In this document: piece by piece, positions 15,744 through 22,037 of the stretch
How positions within the stretch are numbered: position 1 is the stretch's first letter
Layout: each line of letters starts with the position of its first letter
From: Tumebacillus flagellatus
GTDB lineage: Bacteria; Bacillota; Bacilli; Tumebacillales; Tumebacillaceae
Assembly (NCBI RefSeq): GCF_000714935.1
Contig: NZ_JMIR01000039.1
Coordinates: forward strand, 1 to 44,067
Direction of reading: 5' to 3'
Length of the DNA stretch: 44,067 nt
Notes under the pieces: model-generated
Told to the model about the DNA's origin: nothing
Seen by the model: only the letters and a program-made list of their open reading frames with translations
Databases searched by the model: none
Translations under genes and position numbers: made by a program

Positions 15744-15828
15744 GATTGCGCTGATTGGAACGAAATGGAATACTAAGTAAGGGAACTGACTACAACGTAG
15801 AGTAGAATCTCGGAAGGAGTTCGGTCGC

Positions 15829-17010
15829 ATGTGGAAAAAAGCCTCCGTCACGCGGGCGGAGACGATCTGGGCGACACTGATCATGGCGCTGGCGTTTGCG
15901 GTGCGCCTCTACTACATGAAAGTGTTTGAACAACCGGCGCTCTCCGGCGATGCGGCGAATTACGTTGCGATGGTCAAACGGCTGGTCAACACCGGGGCGT
16001 ACAGTTTCTGGGGCGGGCAACCGGATGCGTATGTGACGCCGGGGTATCCGTTGTTCTTGGCGTTTTTTTTCAAAGTGTTTGGGCATTCGGCGCACGATCC
16101 GCTGATGTGGGTGTACGGGGCGCAGATCCTCCTCTCGACGCTTACGGTGCTCGGGTTGTATCTGATCGGCCGCCGCGTGTGCAACGCGTTGGCGGGCGGG
16201 TTGGCGGCGTTGGCGTACGCGCTGTATCCGACGGCGATTTGGGCGTCCACGCTCGTGTTGACGGAGACGCTGTACATCTTTCTGTTCACGGCGTATGCCT
16301 ACGTGCTCTTGGTCGCGATGGACCGCGAATCCCGCTGGTGGACGGCCGCGGCGGGGGCGGTGCTCGCGCTGGCGGTGCTGGTGCGCCCGTCTGTCGCGCC
16401 GCTCGCGGTGATGCCGCTGATCTACTGGGGGTTGGTGCGCCGCATCGAGAAGCCGATACAGTTGACGATCTGGCATCTGGCGGCGTTTGGGATCGTGATG
16501 TTGCCGTGGTGGATTCGCAACACGGTGACGCTCGGGCACTTCGTCGCGCTGGCGACGCAGACGGGCAATCCGTTGCTCGCGGGAACAGACCCTTACTTTA
16601 CGGAGGGGGAAAAGTTGTTTCAAAACCTGCAGGGCGTCGACCAGCAAGCGTTGGCGTGGCAGCGGATCCGCGAGGGCTTCACGCAGCATCCGGCGACGTG
16701 GGCGGCGTGGTTCACCGTGGGGAAACTGCGCGAGTTGTATTTGAACTTGTGGGAAGTGCCGCACGGGGGGCACTTTGATTTCTGGAAGCCGATCCATGCG
16801 ATGAGTGTGTTTTTTGGATTCGCGTCGCTGTTGCTCTATCTGAGGAACGTCCGGATTCGCCCGCTGATCTTGCTGGTGGTGATCCCGACGGCGCTGCAAC
16901 TGGTGTTCTTGCCGCTGACCCGCTACGGGTTCGTCAGCGTGCCGCTGTTGATGGTGCTGGGGGCGGTCGTGATCGTAACGCTTATCAAAAAAGACCGTGT
17001 CGCAAGGTGA
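15829..17010 (+). CDS. GT-C fold membrane glycosyltransferase (family 39/ArnT-like)
   Basis: This is a polytopic membrane protein of 393 residues with about nine or ten hydrophobic segments spread over its whole length. After the first segment comes LSGDAANYVAMVKRLVNTGAYSF, with the acidic residue expected in the first extracytoplasmic loop of lipid-linked-sugar transferases of the PMT/ArnT type (a D before xxNY). YVTPGYPLFLAFFFKVFG is also typical of that family. It would transfer a sugar from a polyprenyl phosphate carrier to a lipid, polymer or protein outside the membrane. Substrate and acceptor are unknown. It stands alone between two terminators behind GGAAGGAG. The stop codon lies inside the terminator hairpin. 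Confidence 0.75.
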   Translation: MWKKASVTRAETIWATLIMALAFAVRLYYMKVFEQPALSGDAANYVAMVKRLVNTGAYSFWGGQPDAYVTPGYPLFLAFFFKVFGHSAHDPLMWVYGAQILLSTLTVLGLYLIGRRVCNALAGGLAALAYALYPTAIWASTLVLTETLYIFLFTAYAYVLLVAMDRESRWWTAAAGAVLALAVLVRPSVAPLAVMPLIYWGLVRRIEKPIQLTIWHLAAFGIVMLPWWIRNTVTLGHFVALATQTGNPLLAGTDPYFTEGEKLFQNLQGVDQQALAWQRIREGFTQHPATWAAWFTVGKLRELYLNLWEVPHGGHFDFWKPIHAMSVFFGFASLLLYLRNVRIRPLILLVVIPTALQLVFLPLTRYGFVSVPLLMVLGAVVIVTLIKKDRVAR

Positions 17011-17027
17011 CGACGCGGTCTTTTTTT
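16987..17027 (+). terminator. Intrinsic terminator overlapping the glycosyltransferase stop
   Basis: AAAAAAGACCGTGTCG / CGACGCGGTCTTTTTTT form a stem with one mismatch; the TGA stop sits in the loop. Confidence 0.85.
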
Positions 17028-17058
17028 GCCTATATTGGCGGTAAGGGGGCGATGCGGG

Positions 17059-17340
17059 ATGCCGAATGGGACTGGGAATGGCCAAAACAGCCCGGAGCAA
17101 TCCAGAATGATCGAGCGGAAGTTGCGGAGGCTGGAGAAGCTTGTGGAAGCGGAGATCGGGCCGATGCGCCGGATTCGGGAGTTTGAAGATGATGAGAAAG
17201 AGCGGGACATCAAGTTTTGGGAGAAGTTCGTGCAGGCGAACAGCGGCTCGTTTCGCGACCAGATGATCCGGCAGTATGTGGTGTATCGGATGGGGTTTAT
17301 GTATGAATTTGGCGATGGAAACACAAAAGCCCTTCCCTAA
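17059..17340 (+). CDS. Small hypothetical protein
   Basis: A 93-residue charged protein starts at ATG 17059 behind AAGGGGGCGATGCGGG; the in-frame ATG at 17026 lies in the preceding terminator and is unlikely. It begins with a Gly/Asn/Ser segment, then a basic and acidic helical region (ERKLRRLEKLVEAEIGPMRRIREFEDDEKERDIKFWEKF) that may form a coiled coil, and ends YRMGFMYEFGDGNTKALP. No membrane segment, cysteine motif or known domain is seen. Its stop codon is inside the following hairpin. Function unknown. Confidence 0.6.
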   Translation: MPNGTGNGQNSPEQSRMIERKLRRLEKLVEAEIGPMRRIREFEDDEKERDIKFWEKFVQANSGSFRDQMIRQYVVYRMGFMYEFGDGNTKALP

Positions 17341-17358
17341 TCCCAGGGAAGGGCTTTC
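17325..17358. terminator. Bidirectional intrinsic terminator between convergent genes
   Basis: AAAAGCCCTTCCCT / AGGGAAGGGCTTT form a near-perfect stem shared by the small protein gene on the plus strand and the DUF3055-like gene on the minus strand. Confidence 0.8.
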
Positions 17359-17372
17359 ATATGGCGTATGAA

Positions 17373-17672
17373 TTAGATCTCGTGGGTTTTGTACACCGTC
17401 GGCATGACATCTTCGAGGTAGTCGCTGACGATCTGCGCGTCCTCCAGATTGGCGATGCCGAGTTTGTCGCAGAGCAGTTGCAAATCGCGGACTTCATGAA
17501 TGTCGAACACACCGAACCGCTTCGTTTGCACATGCAGGATCAACGCCTTCCCATAGAAATGGGATGTGTAGTTGACCACCAAATCATACTGGCAGTAATC
17601 GGTCACCAAGGTGACAAAACGGGAACGGCACTCTTCGTAGCTTTCGTTGTAAATATGACGCGGCATGATCAT
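17373..17672 (-). CDS. Small DUF3055-like protein
   Basis: A 97-99 residue cytosolic protein. The core (RFVTLVTDYCQYDLVVNYTSHFYGKALILHVQTKRFGVFDIHEV) resembles the DUF3055 family of small Bacilli proteins as I remember it (an F-DLxxxYTxxFYGKxLVLxxQxxRFG pattern). The function of that family is unknown. The ribosome site AGAGGTGG directly abuts the first ATG, so the second ATG at 17666 (MPRHIYNESY) is the better start. Monocistronic, convergent with the small gene to its left. Confidence 0.65.
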   Translation of the reverse strand: MIMPRHIYNESYEECRSRFVTLVTDYCQYDLVVNYTSHFYGKALILHVQTKRFGVFDIHEVRDLQLLCDKLGIANLEDAQIVSDYLEDVMPTVYKTHEI

Positions 17673-17779
17673 CCACCTCTTTTCTCAGGATTGATGTATG
17701 TCGGCGACATCTACCATACAGTACGGAAAAAACATCCTTTTTATGTACGTCCACTTGTAAATTTTCTGTCTATTCTTTG

Positions 17780-17788
17780 TGGTATACT
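17780..17788 (+). promoter_or_regulatory. Extended -10 promoter of the histidinol phosphatase gene
   Basis: TGGTATACT is an extended -10 (TGN-TATACT) 36 bases before the TTG start. No good -35 is found at 17 bases, as is usual for this promoter type. The same nonamer recurs before two other genes in the window. Confidence 0.55.
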
Positions 17789-17824
17789 TTACTTAGCTAC
17801 CGGAGTGAAGAGGAGGAGTTTGGG

Positions 17825-18625
17825 TTGTTGTTTGTGGATTATCACACGCATCATGAACGTTGCGGGCATGCGGTCGGCGCGTTGAAAGACTATATTGAAG
17901 CGGCGATTGCCAAGGGGCTGCGGGAGATTGGATTGAGCGATCACCAGCCATTGCTTCATGTGCCGCATGTGGAAGGCTCGGCGATGCGGATGGAGGAATT
18001 GCCGGGATACGTTGAGGAAGCGCTGCTGTTGCAGAAGCAGTACAGAGGGCAGATTGACGTGAAGGTTGGACTGGAAGCCGATTGGGTGGAAGGATACGGC
18101 GAGCAGGTGCGCGCGTTGCTCTTGCAGTACCCGTTTGATTATGTGATCGGGTCGGTGCATTTCTTGGGCGACTGGGATCATACGAACAGCGCGGAATTGG
18201 CGAGATGGGAAGGACGCGATGTGTACGAGACGTACGCAGAGTACTACCGCCAAGTGCAGTTGGCGGCGCAGAGCGGTTTGTTTGACATCATCGGTCATCT
18301 CGACGTGATCAAGCGCTTTGGCGTGAAACCGGAGCGGAGCGTGGACGAGCTGTTGGAGCAAACGGTGGTCGCCGTGCGCGACGCGGGCGTTTGCGTGGAA
18401 GTGAACGCGTCGGGGCTGCGCTATCCGTGCGCGGAGCAGTTTCCGAGCAGACGGGTGCTGGAGATGATGAAGTCGCATGACGTGCCGCTGACCGTTGGTT
18501 CTGACGCGCACCAGCCGGGATTCGTGGCGGAAGGGTTTGCGACGGTGTATGAGTTGTTGAAGCACGTGGGGTATACGCAAATCCACGGGTTCACCGGGCG
18601 TAAGCGCTACGAGATCGAGTTGTAA
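17825..18625 (+). CDS. hisK: PHP-family histidinol-phosphatase
   Basis: The product, probably histidinol phosphate phosphatase (HisJ/HisK type), belongs to the PHP (polymerase and histidinol phosphatase) superfamily. The metal-binding motifs are clear: DYHTHHERCGH at the start, SDHQPLLH (about 38-45), GLEADWVEG, GSVHFLG, DIIGHLDVIKRFG and GSDAHQPG near the end. The best start is TTG 17825, eight bases after AGGAGG, giving MLFVDYHTH and 266 residues. It supplies the histidinol-phosphatase step missing from the his operon, whose HisB is dehydratase only. It has its own extended -10 promoter and lies about 5 kb from that operon. Confidence 0.85.
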   Translation: MLFVDYHTHHERCGHAVGALKDYIEAAIAKGLREIGLSDHQPLLHVPHVEGSAMRMEELPGYVEEALLLQKQYRGQIDVKVGLEADWVEGYGEQVRALLLQYPFDYVIGSVHFLGDWDHTNSAELARWEGRDVYETYAEYYRQVQLAAQSGLFDIIGHLDVIKRFGVKPERSVDELLEQTVVAVRDAGVCVEVNASGLRYPCAEQFPSRRVLEMMKSHDVPLTVGSDAHQPGFVAEGFATVYELLKHVGYTQIHGFTGRKRYEIEL

Positions 18626-18799
18626 AAAATGAACTGGCGCACCCAAGGACGACATGACTGACTGTCCAATCGGGGCGGCAGGAGGGATCTTGACCGTCTC
18701 ATGTTTTCTCCGAAGGATGGATGTATGTGGAGACACCCCCGCCCGGATGGGCAGGGGTGTTTTTTCGTGCATGGAGGTTTGCTTGACGTGCTGCGGGAC
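18626..18799. other. Gap with terminator between hisK and the repeat protein
   Basis: No gene is seen. The strand-specific hairpin at 18732-18766 is the only clear element. AGGAGG at about 18670 is not followed by a credible frame. Confidence 0.4.
18732..18766 (+). terminator. Intrinsic terminator
   Basis: ACACCCC(C)GCCC / GGGC(A)GGGGTGT with a four-base loop is followed by six T. It lies about 100 bases after the histidinol phosphatase stop and works on the plus strand only. Confidence 0.8.
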
Positions 18800-19663
18800 T
18801 CAGCGAGTTTTGTTTCGGTTCTTCTTTTGGGACTGGCCTTGCGACTCGCCGATCATGCCGACTTCCGCGTCAGCCGCCTGAGGCGGGAAGTACCCCATCC
18901 CGTTGGTGCCCGGGATGATGTTCGGGAGCAGGGTGTTGCCTTGACCGTCGATCAAGCTGAGTTGCTCAACCGAGCCGATGTCTCCTGCTTCCACCGTAAA
19001 CTTCTGCATGTCGGCGCTGCCCGTCGGATGCACCGCGCCGATTTGGTTCTGACTTTGGTGAGCGGTCCGGGTCGGGTTTTGGCTGTTCTGTCCGGCCGAC
19101 GCTTGCGAGCCGTCGAGGGAGCCGACTTCCGCGCTGAACGCCTGTTGCGCGTCGCTGCGCATCTGCTGCTGGACTTGTGAGGAAGCAAACGCGCCGCCTT
19201 GAGCTTGCTGGCCTTGCTGACCGGCAGACGCCTGCGAGCCGGATTGCTGGCTTTGCTGTTGTTGACCCGCTTGGCCGATGGTGCCGACTTCGGAAGAGAA
19301 CGCTTGCTGGGCGTCTCGACGGGCTTGCTGTTGGACTTGCGAGGACGCGAAGCCCTGTTGTTTCGGAGCCAAACCGTACTGACTCATCAGGCCTTGCTTG
19401 AAGTCGCCGATGGAGCCGATTTCGACATTGTCGTTGTTCAGCGTGCCATCTTGTTGGCGCATGCGGATCGGAGCGGGCGTTTGTTGTTCACGTTCTTGTT
19501 CACGCTCGCCGATCGTCCCCACTTCAGAGCCGTACGCCGTCGCACGGGTCGTCGTCGGGCGCATACGACCCTCTCCAGCTGCCATCCGGTTTCGACGTGC
19601 AAAGTAGAACCCTGCAAAGAAGATCACAGCAAGAATCGCCAACGCAACAATGATTAGTGTCAT
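18800..19663 (-). CDS. Membrane-anchored repeat protein with six EVGTIG-type motifs
   Basis: The 287-residue protein begins with one hydrophobic segment (about 2-21, LIIVALAILAVIFFAGFYFA) followed by RRNR, suggesting an N-terminal anchor with the rest in the cytoplasm. The rest is low in complexity and rich in Gln, Ser, Ala and Gly. A short motif recurs six times at intervals of 34-54 residues: SEVGTIG (46), VEIGSIG (80), SEVGTIG (124), AEVGSL (178), VEAGDIG (224), AEVGMIG (266). A 25-residue unit is duplicated almost exactly (105-129 and 158-182: FASSQVQQQ-R-DAQQAFS-EVG). The FAS-x-QVQQQ-R units recall the gamma-type small acid-soluble spore proteins, a weak but suggestive likeness. Start ATG 19663 has GGGGGTGAG upstream. 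Function unknown. Confidence 0.7.
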   Translation of the reverse strand: MTLIIVALAILAVIFFAGFYFARRNRMAAGEGRMRPTTTRATAYGSEVGTIGEREQEREQQTPAPIRMRQQDGTLNNDNVEIGSIGDFKQGLMSQYGLAPKQQGFASSQVQQQARRDAQQAFSSEVGTIGQAGQQQQSQQSGSQASAGQQGQQAQGGAFASSQVQQQMRSDAQQAFSAEVGSLDGSQASAGQNSQNPTRTAHQSQNQIGAVHPTGSADMQKFTVEAGDIGSVEQLSLIDGQGNTLLPNIIPGTNGMGYFPPQAADAEVGMIGESQGQSQKKNRNKTR

Positions 19664-19717
19664 ACATGCTCACCCCCTGTGAACTAGTGTGGCTTGAACG
19701 GAGGGGAACATGTCTAG

Positions 19718-19751
19718 AAAAAAAGTCCACTTCCTGCAACCGGAGTGGACT
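19718..19751 (-). terminator. Intrinsic terminator (minus strand)
   Basis: AGTCCACT / AGTGGACT with an inner mismatch; on the minus strand the stem is followed by seven T. It ends the rubrerythrin-DUF3501 transcript. Confidence 0.8.
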
Positions 19752-19770
19752 GTTCATCTTGCGTATGAAG

Positions 19771-20358
19771 TTAAGCCAGATCCTTGGCAAGCGACGCGAC
19801 GTGGTCGGCGTCGAGCGGGGTCGTGACTTGCAGGTTCGGGTGATCGAGGATCACGCGGACCGTCTCGTGCTCGTAGGAGCCGTTGGTCAGGTACGCTTTC
19901 GCCGTGCCCGTCAACGGGAACTTGAGGTAGTGCACGCTGGTCGTGAACTCGCGGTCGTCGTGCTCTTCTTCGAACACCGCTTTCAACTTCTCATCGCCCA
20001 CTTGCAAGAACAAGTGCTGCTCAATGCCCTTGAGGTTCGCCAACAGTTTCGACAGCTCCTCTTGGTTGTCGCGCTCGATGAACAGGGTGGCCGACAGCTC
20101 ATCGTCGCCCGGGAGCATGCCGGAGTAGATGTCGATGTACTCGTCGAGTTCTTTCGGATCGGTCAGGTCTTCGCTGTGCGCGAGTTCTTGAATCTGGAAC
20201 AACACCGTCTGACGGTTTTCAAACAAGAGAGAAATGTCTTGGCCCAGCTTCAGTCGGCGCGACTTTTTGTACTGGATCATCTTCTGCAGATACTCATCAC
20301 GGCCTTGGCGGTACGTCGAAAGCGCCACCAGGTCGCTGCGGGTGATTGCGGTTGCCAT
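19771..20358 (-). CDS. DUF3501 family protein
   Basis: The 195-residue sequence matches DUF3501 as I know it: a basic start (YLQKMIQYKKSRRLKLGQDISLLFENRQTVLFQIQELAHSE), then ELDEYIDIYSGMLPGDDELSATLFIE, then GIEQHLFLQVGDEKLKAVFEEEHDDREFTTSVHYLKFPL. The biochemical role is not established. Members are often found beside rubrerythrin-like genes, and here the gene directly follows one on the same strand, 97 bases downstream, suggesting a shared role in peroxide or iron handling. A good GGAGGTGG site precedes ATG 20358. A hairpin lies between the two genes. Confidence 0.8.
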   Translation of the reverse strand: MATAITRSDLVALSTYRQGRDEYLQKMIQYKKSRRLKLGQDISLLFENRQTVLFQIQELAHSEDLTDPKELDEYIDIYSGMLPGDDELSATLFIERDNQEELSKLLANLKGIEQHLFLQVGDEKLKAVFEEEHDDREFTTSVHYLKFPLTGTAKAYLTNGSYEHETVRVILDHPNLQVTTPLDADHVASLAKDLA

Positions 20359-20387
20359 GAAAAATCCACCTCCGTTGCGATATGAAT

Positions 20388-20427
20388 CGACTGTCCCGCA
20401 CGTATGATGTACAGGACAGTCGTTTTT
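20388..20427. repeat. Intercistronic hairpin between rubrerythrin and the DUF3501 gene
   Basis: CGACTGTCC (20388-20396) and GGACAGTCG (20414-20422) form a perfect 9-base stem with a 17-base loop. The T-run (20423-20427) follows on the plus strand, where no gene needs it; on the minus strand, where both genes are read, the hairpin lacks a T-run. It may be an RNA stabiliser or processing site rather than a terminator. Confidence 0.5.
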
Positions 20428-20455
20428 GAAGCAGGGTAAAAAAGGGAATCAAAAA

Positions 20456-20881
20456 CTATTCGAGGGAGTCGAGCAGTTTTTGGAAGCGTTGCGCGTGAAC
20501 GCGTTCTGCTTTCGCCATGACTTCCATCCACTCGCCGATTTCTGCAAAGCCTTCCTCACGAGCGGTTGCCGCGAAGCCCGGGTACATTTCGGTGTATTCG
20601 TAGGTTTCGCCTGCGATCGCGGAAGCGAGCATTTCTTTCGCGGTGTTCACCGGAAGACCGGTTGCCGGGTCGCCCTCGCCGTTGTTGCGCAGCGCGTCGA
20701 AGTGACCGAATGCGTGCTTGGTTTCACCGTTTGCGATGTTGCGGAACAGGGAAGCGATCTCTTCGAGACCTTCGGTGTCCGCTTGCTCAGCGAAGTACAG
20801 GTAACGACGGTTTGCTTGGGATTCACCTGCGAATGCTGCTTTCAAGTTGTCTGCGGTTTTGGTGCCTTTTACGTTTGCCAT
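20456..20881 (-). CDS. Rubrerythrin family protein lacking the rubredoxin domain
   Basis: This is a four-helix-bundle diiron protein of 141 residues, the short rubrerythrin type also called erythrin or sulerythrin, which reduces hydrogen peroxide. The diiron ligands are all visible: E20 ([10 protein letters not shown]), E53 and H56 (GETKHAFGH), E92 and E95 ([12 protein letters not shown]), E126 and H129 (AERVHAQRF). The C-terminal Cys4 rubredoxin domain is absent, so electrons must come from a separate donor. No cysteine is present. The promoter has a perfect inverted repeat between -35 and -10, so a repressor probably controls the gene. It is followed on the same strand by DUF3501. Confidence 0.93.
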   Translation of the reverse strand: MANVKGTKTADNLKAAFAGESQANRRYLYFAEQADTEGLEEIASLFRNIANGETKHAFGHFDALRNNGEGDPATGLPVNTAKEMLASAIAGETYEYTEMYPGFAATAREEGFAEIGEWMEVMAKAERVHAQRFQKLLDSLE

Positions 20882-20913
20882 GATTGTTTCTCCTCCTTGG
20901 TTTGTGAACGTGT

Positions 20914-20942
20914 GTAATAAGTCTAAACTTAGACTAACTCAA
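20914..20942 (-). promoter_or_regulatory. Rubrerythrin promoter with operator-like palindrome in the spacer
   Basis: On the minus strand TTGAGT (20937-20942) and TATTAC (20914-20919) are 17 bases apart. The spacer consists almost wholly of the inverted repeat AGTCTAA-GT-TTAGACT (20920-20935), which extends with one mismatch to 9-base arms. A repressor bound there would block RNA polymerase. A Fur/PerR- or DtxR/MntR-type metalloregulator is plausible for this gene, but the sequence is not a textbook box of either. Confidence 0.65.
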
Positions 20943-21005
20943 CATCGACCGTTCAGTATGTAACCTCTATCACATTTCGACAAAAAAAGGGGATGACTGC
21001 TCGAC

Positions 21006-21989
21006 ATGAAGCGTTTGCGCGACGATGTGAAGATTTTTTCCGGCTCGTCCAACCCGGTGCTCGCCGAGGATGTCTGCCGTCTCTTGGGACTTCCGCTCGG
21101 TGAAGTGATGATCTCCCGTTTCACCAGCGGCGAAATCTACGTGAACATCAAAGAAAGCGTTCGCGGGGCGGACGTCTATGTCATCCAGTCTTTTTGCCAT
21201 CCGGTCAACGAAAACTTCGTCGAGTTGATGGTGATGATCGACGCGCTCAAGCGCTCCTCAGCCGGCATGATTAATGTCATCCTTCCCTACTACGGCTATG
21301 CACGCCAAGAAAAGCAAGATTCGCCGCGCGAACCGATCACCGCAAAGATGGTGGCGGACGTGCTCACCACTGTCGGCGCACAACGCGTGATCACGATGGA
21401 CTTGCACGCGGCGGCGATTCAGGGTTTTTTTAACATACCGGTCGACCACATGACGGCGCTCGACTTGATCGCCGATTACTTACGAACGAAGGACCTCAGC
21501 AACGCCATCGTGATTTCGCCGGACGCCGGGCGCGCCAAAACCGCCGAACGGCTGGCGACCTACCTCGACTTGCCGGTTGCGCTGATGAACAAACGCCGCC
21601 CCAAGCACAACGAAGCGGAAATCACGCACGTCATCGGCGAGGTCGAGGGCAAAGTGCCCATAATAATAGAAGACATGATCGACACCGGCGGCACGATCAT
21701 CAAAGTCATCGAGAGTTTGGTCGAACACGGCGCGCGTCCGGAAGTGCTGCTGTGCGCGACGCACGCGATCTTCTCCGACCCGGCGCCCCAGCGCATCCAG
21801 CATCCGGCGATTCAAGAAGTGATCGTGACCGACACGTTCCCGATCCAAAAACTGCACGCGCCGAAGTTGACGGTGCTCTCCGCGGCTCCGCTGTTTGCCG
21901 AAGCGATCAATCGGATCCATCACAACCGCTCGATGTCGATGCTGTTTGCCGAATCTTCGTATCAAGGGTGTGAAAATGGCGAATCATGA
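21006..21989 (+). CDS. prs: Ribose-phosphate pyrophosphokinase
   Basis: The enzyme makes PRPP from ribose 5-phosphate and ATP, the precursor of histidine, purines, pyrimidines and NAD, all relevant to other genes here. Class I Prs motifs are present: FSGSSNPVLAEDV, the ATP/flexible region YYGYARQEKQDSPREPITAKMVADVL, DLHAAAIQGFFNIPVDH, VISPDAGRAKTAERLA and the PRPP-binding loop IIIEDMIDTGGTI. The loop usually reads DDMIDTAGT; here the first Asp is Glu. Length 327 is slightly above the usual roughly 315. It is not next to glmU, the usual Bacilli location, so it may be a second copy (inference). Start ATG 21006 lies behind AAAGGGGATGACT. Confidence 0.92.
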   Translation: MKRLRDDVKIFSGSSNPVLAEDVCRLLGLPLGEVMISRFTSGEIYVNIKESVRGADVYVIQSFCHPVNENFVELMVMIDALKRSSAGMINVILPYYGYARQEKQDSPREPITAKMVADVLTTVGAQRVITMDLHAAAIQGFFNIPVDHMTALDLIADYLRTKDLSNAIVISPDAGRAKTAERLATYLDLPVALMNKRRPKHNEAEITHVIGEVEGKVPIIIEDMIDTGGTIIKVIESLVEHGARPEVLLCATHAIFSDPAPQRIQHPAIQEVIVTDTFPIQKLHAPKLTVLSAAPLFAEAINRIHHNRSMSMLFAESSYQGCENGES

Positions 21990-22006
21990 CACCCCCTGAC
22001 CGTTAT

Positions 22007-22015
22007 GGTATACTG
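22007..22015 (+). promoter_or_regulatory. Extended -10 promoter of the TPR protein gene
   Basis: TGGTATACT lies 23 bases before the GTG start at 22038 and after the prs stop. No strong -35 is seen. Confidence 0.5.
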
Positions 22016-22037
22016 AGACCCAAGGAGGTGACCGCAA

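Noticed and set aside
15790-17100. A 436-residue minus-strand frame opposite the glycosyltransferase gene
   Set aside because: Very rich in Arg, His and Gln without any motif, and it covers two terminators. The plus-strand frame has a clear membrane-protein pattern.
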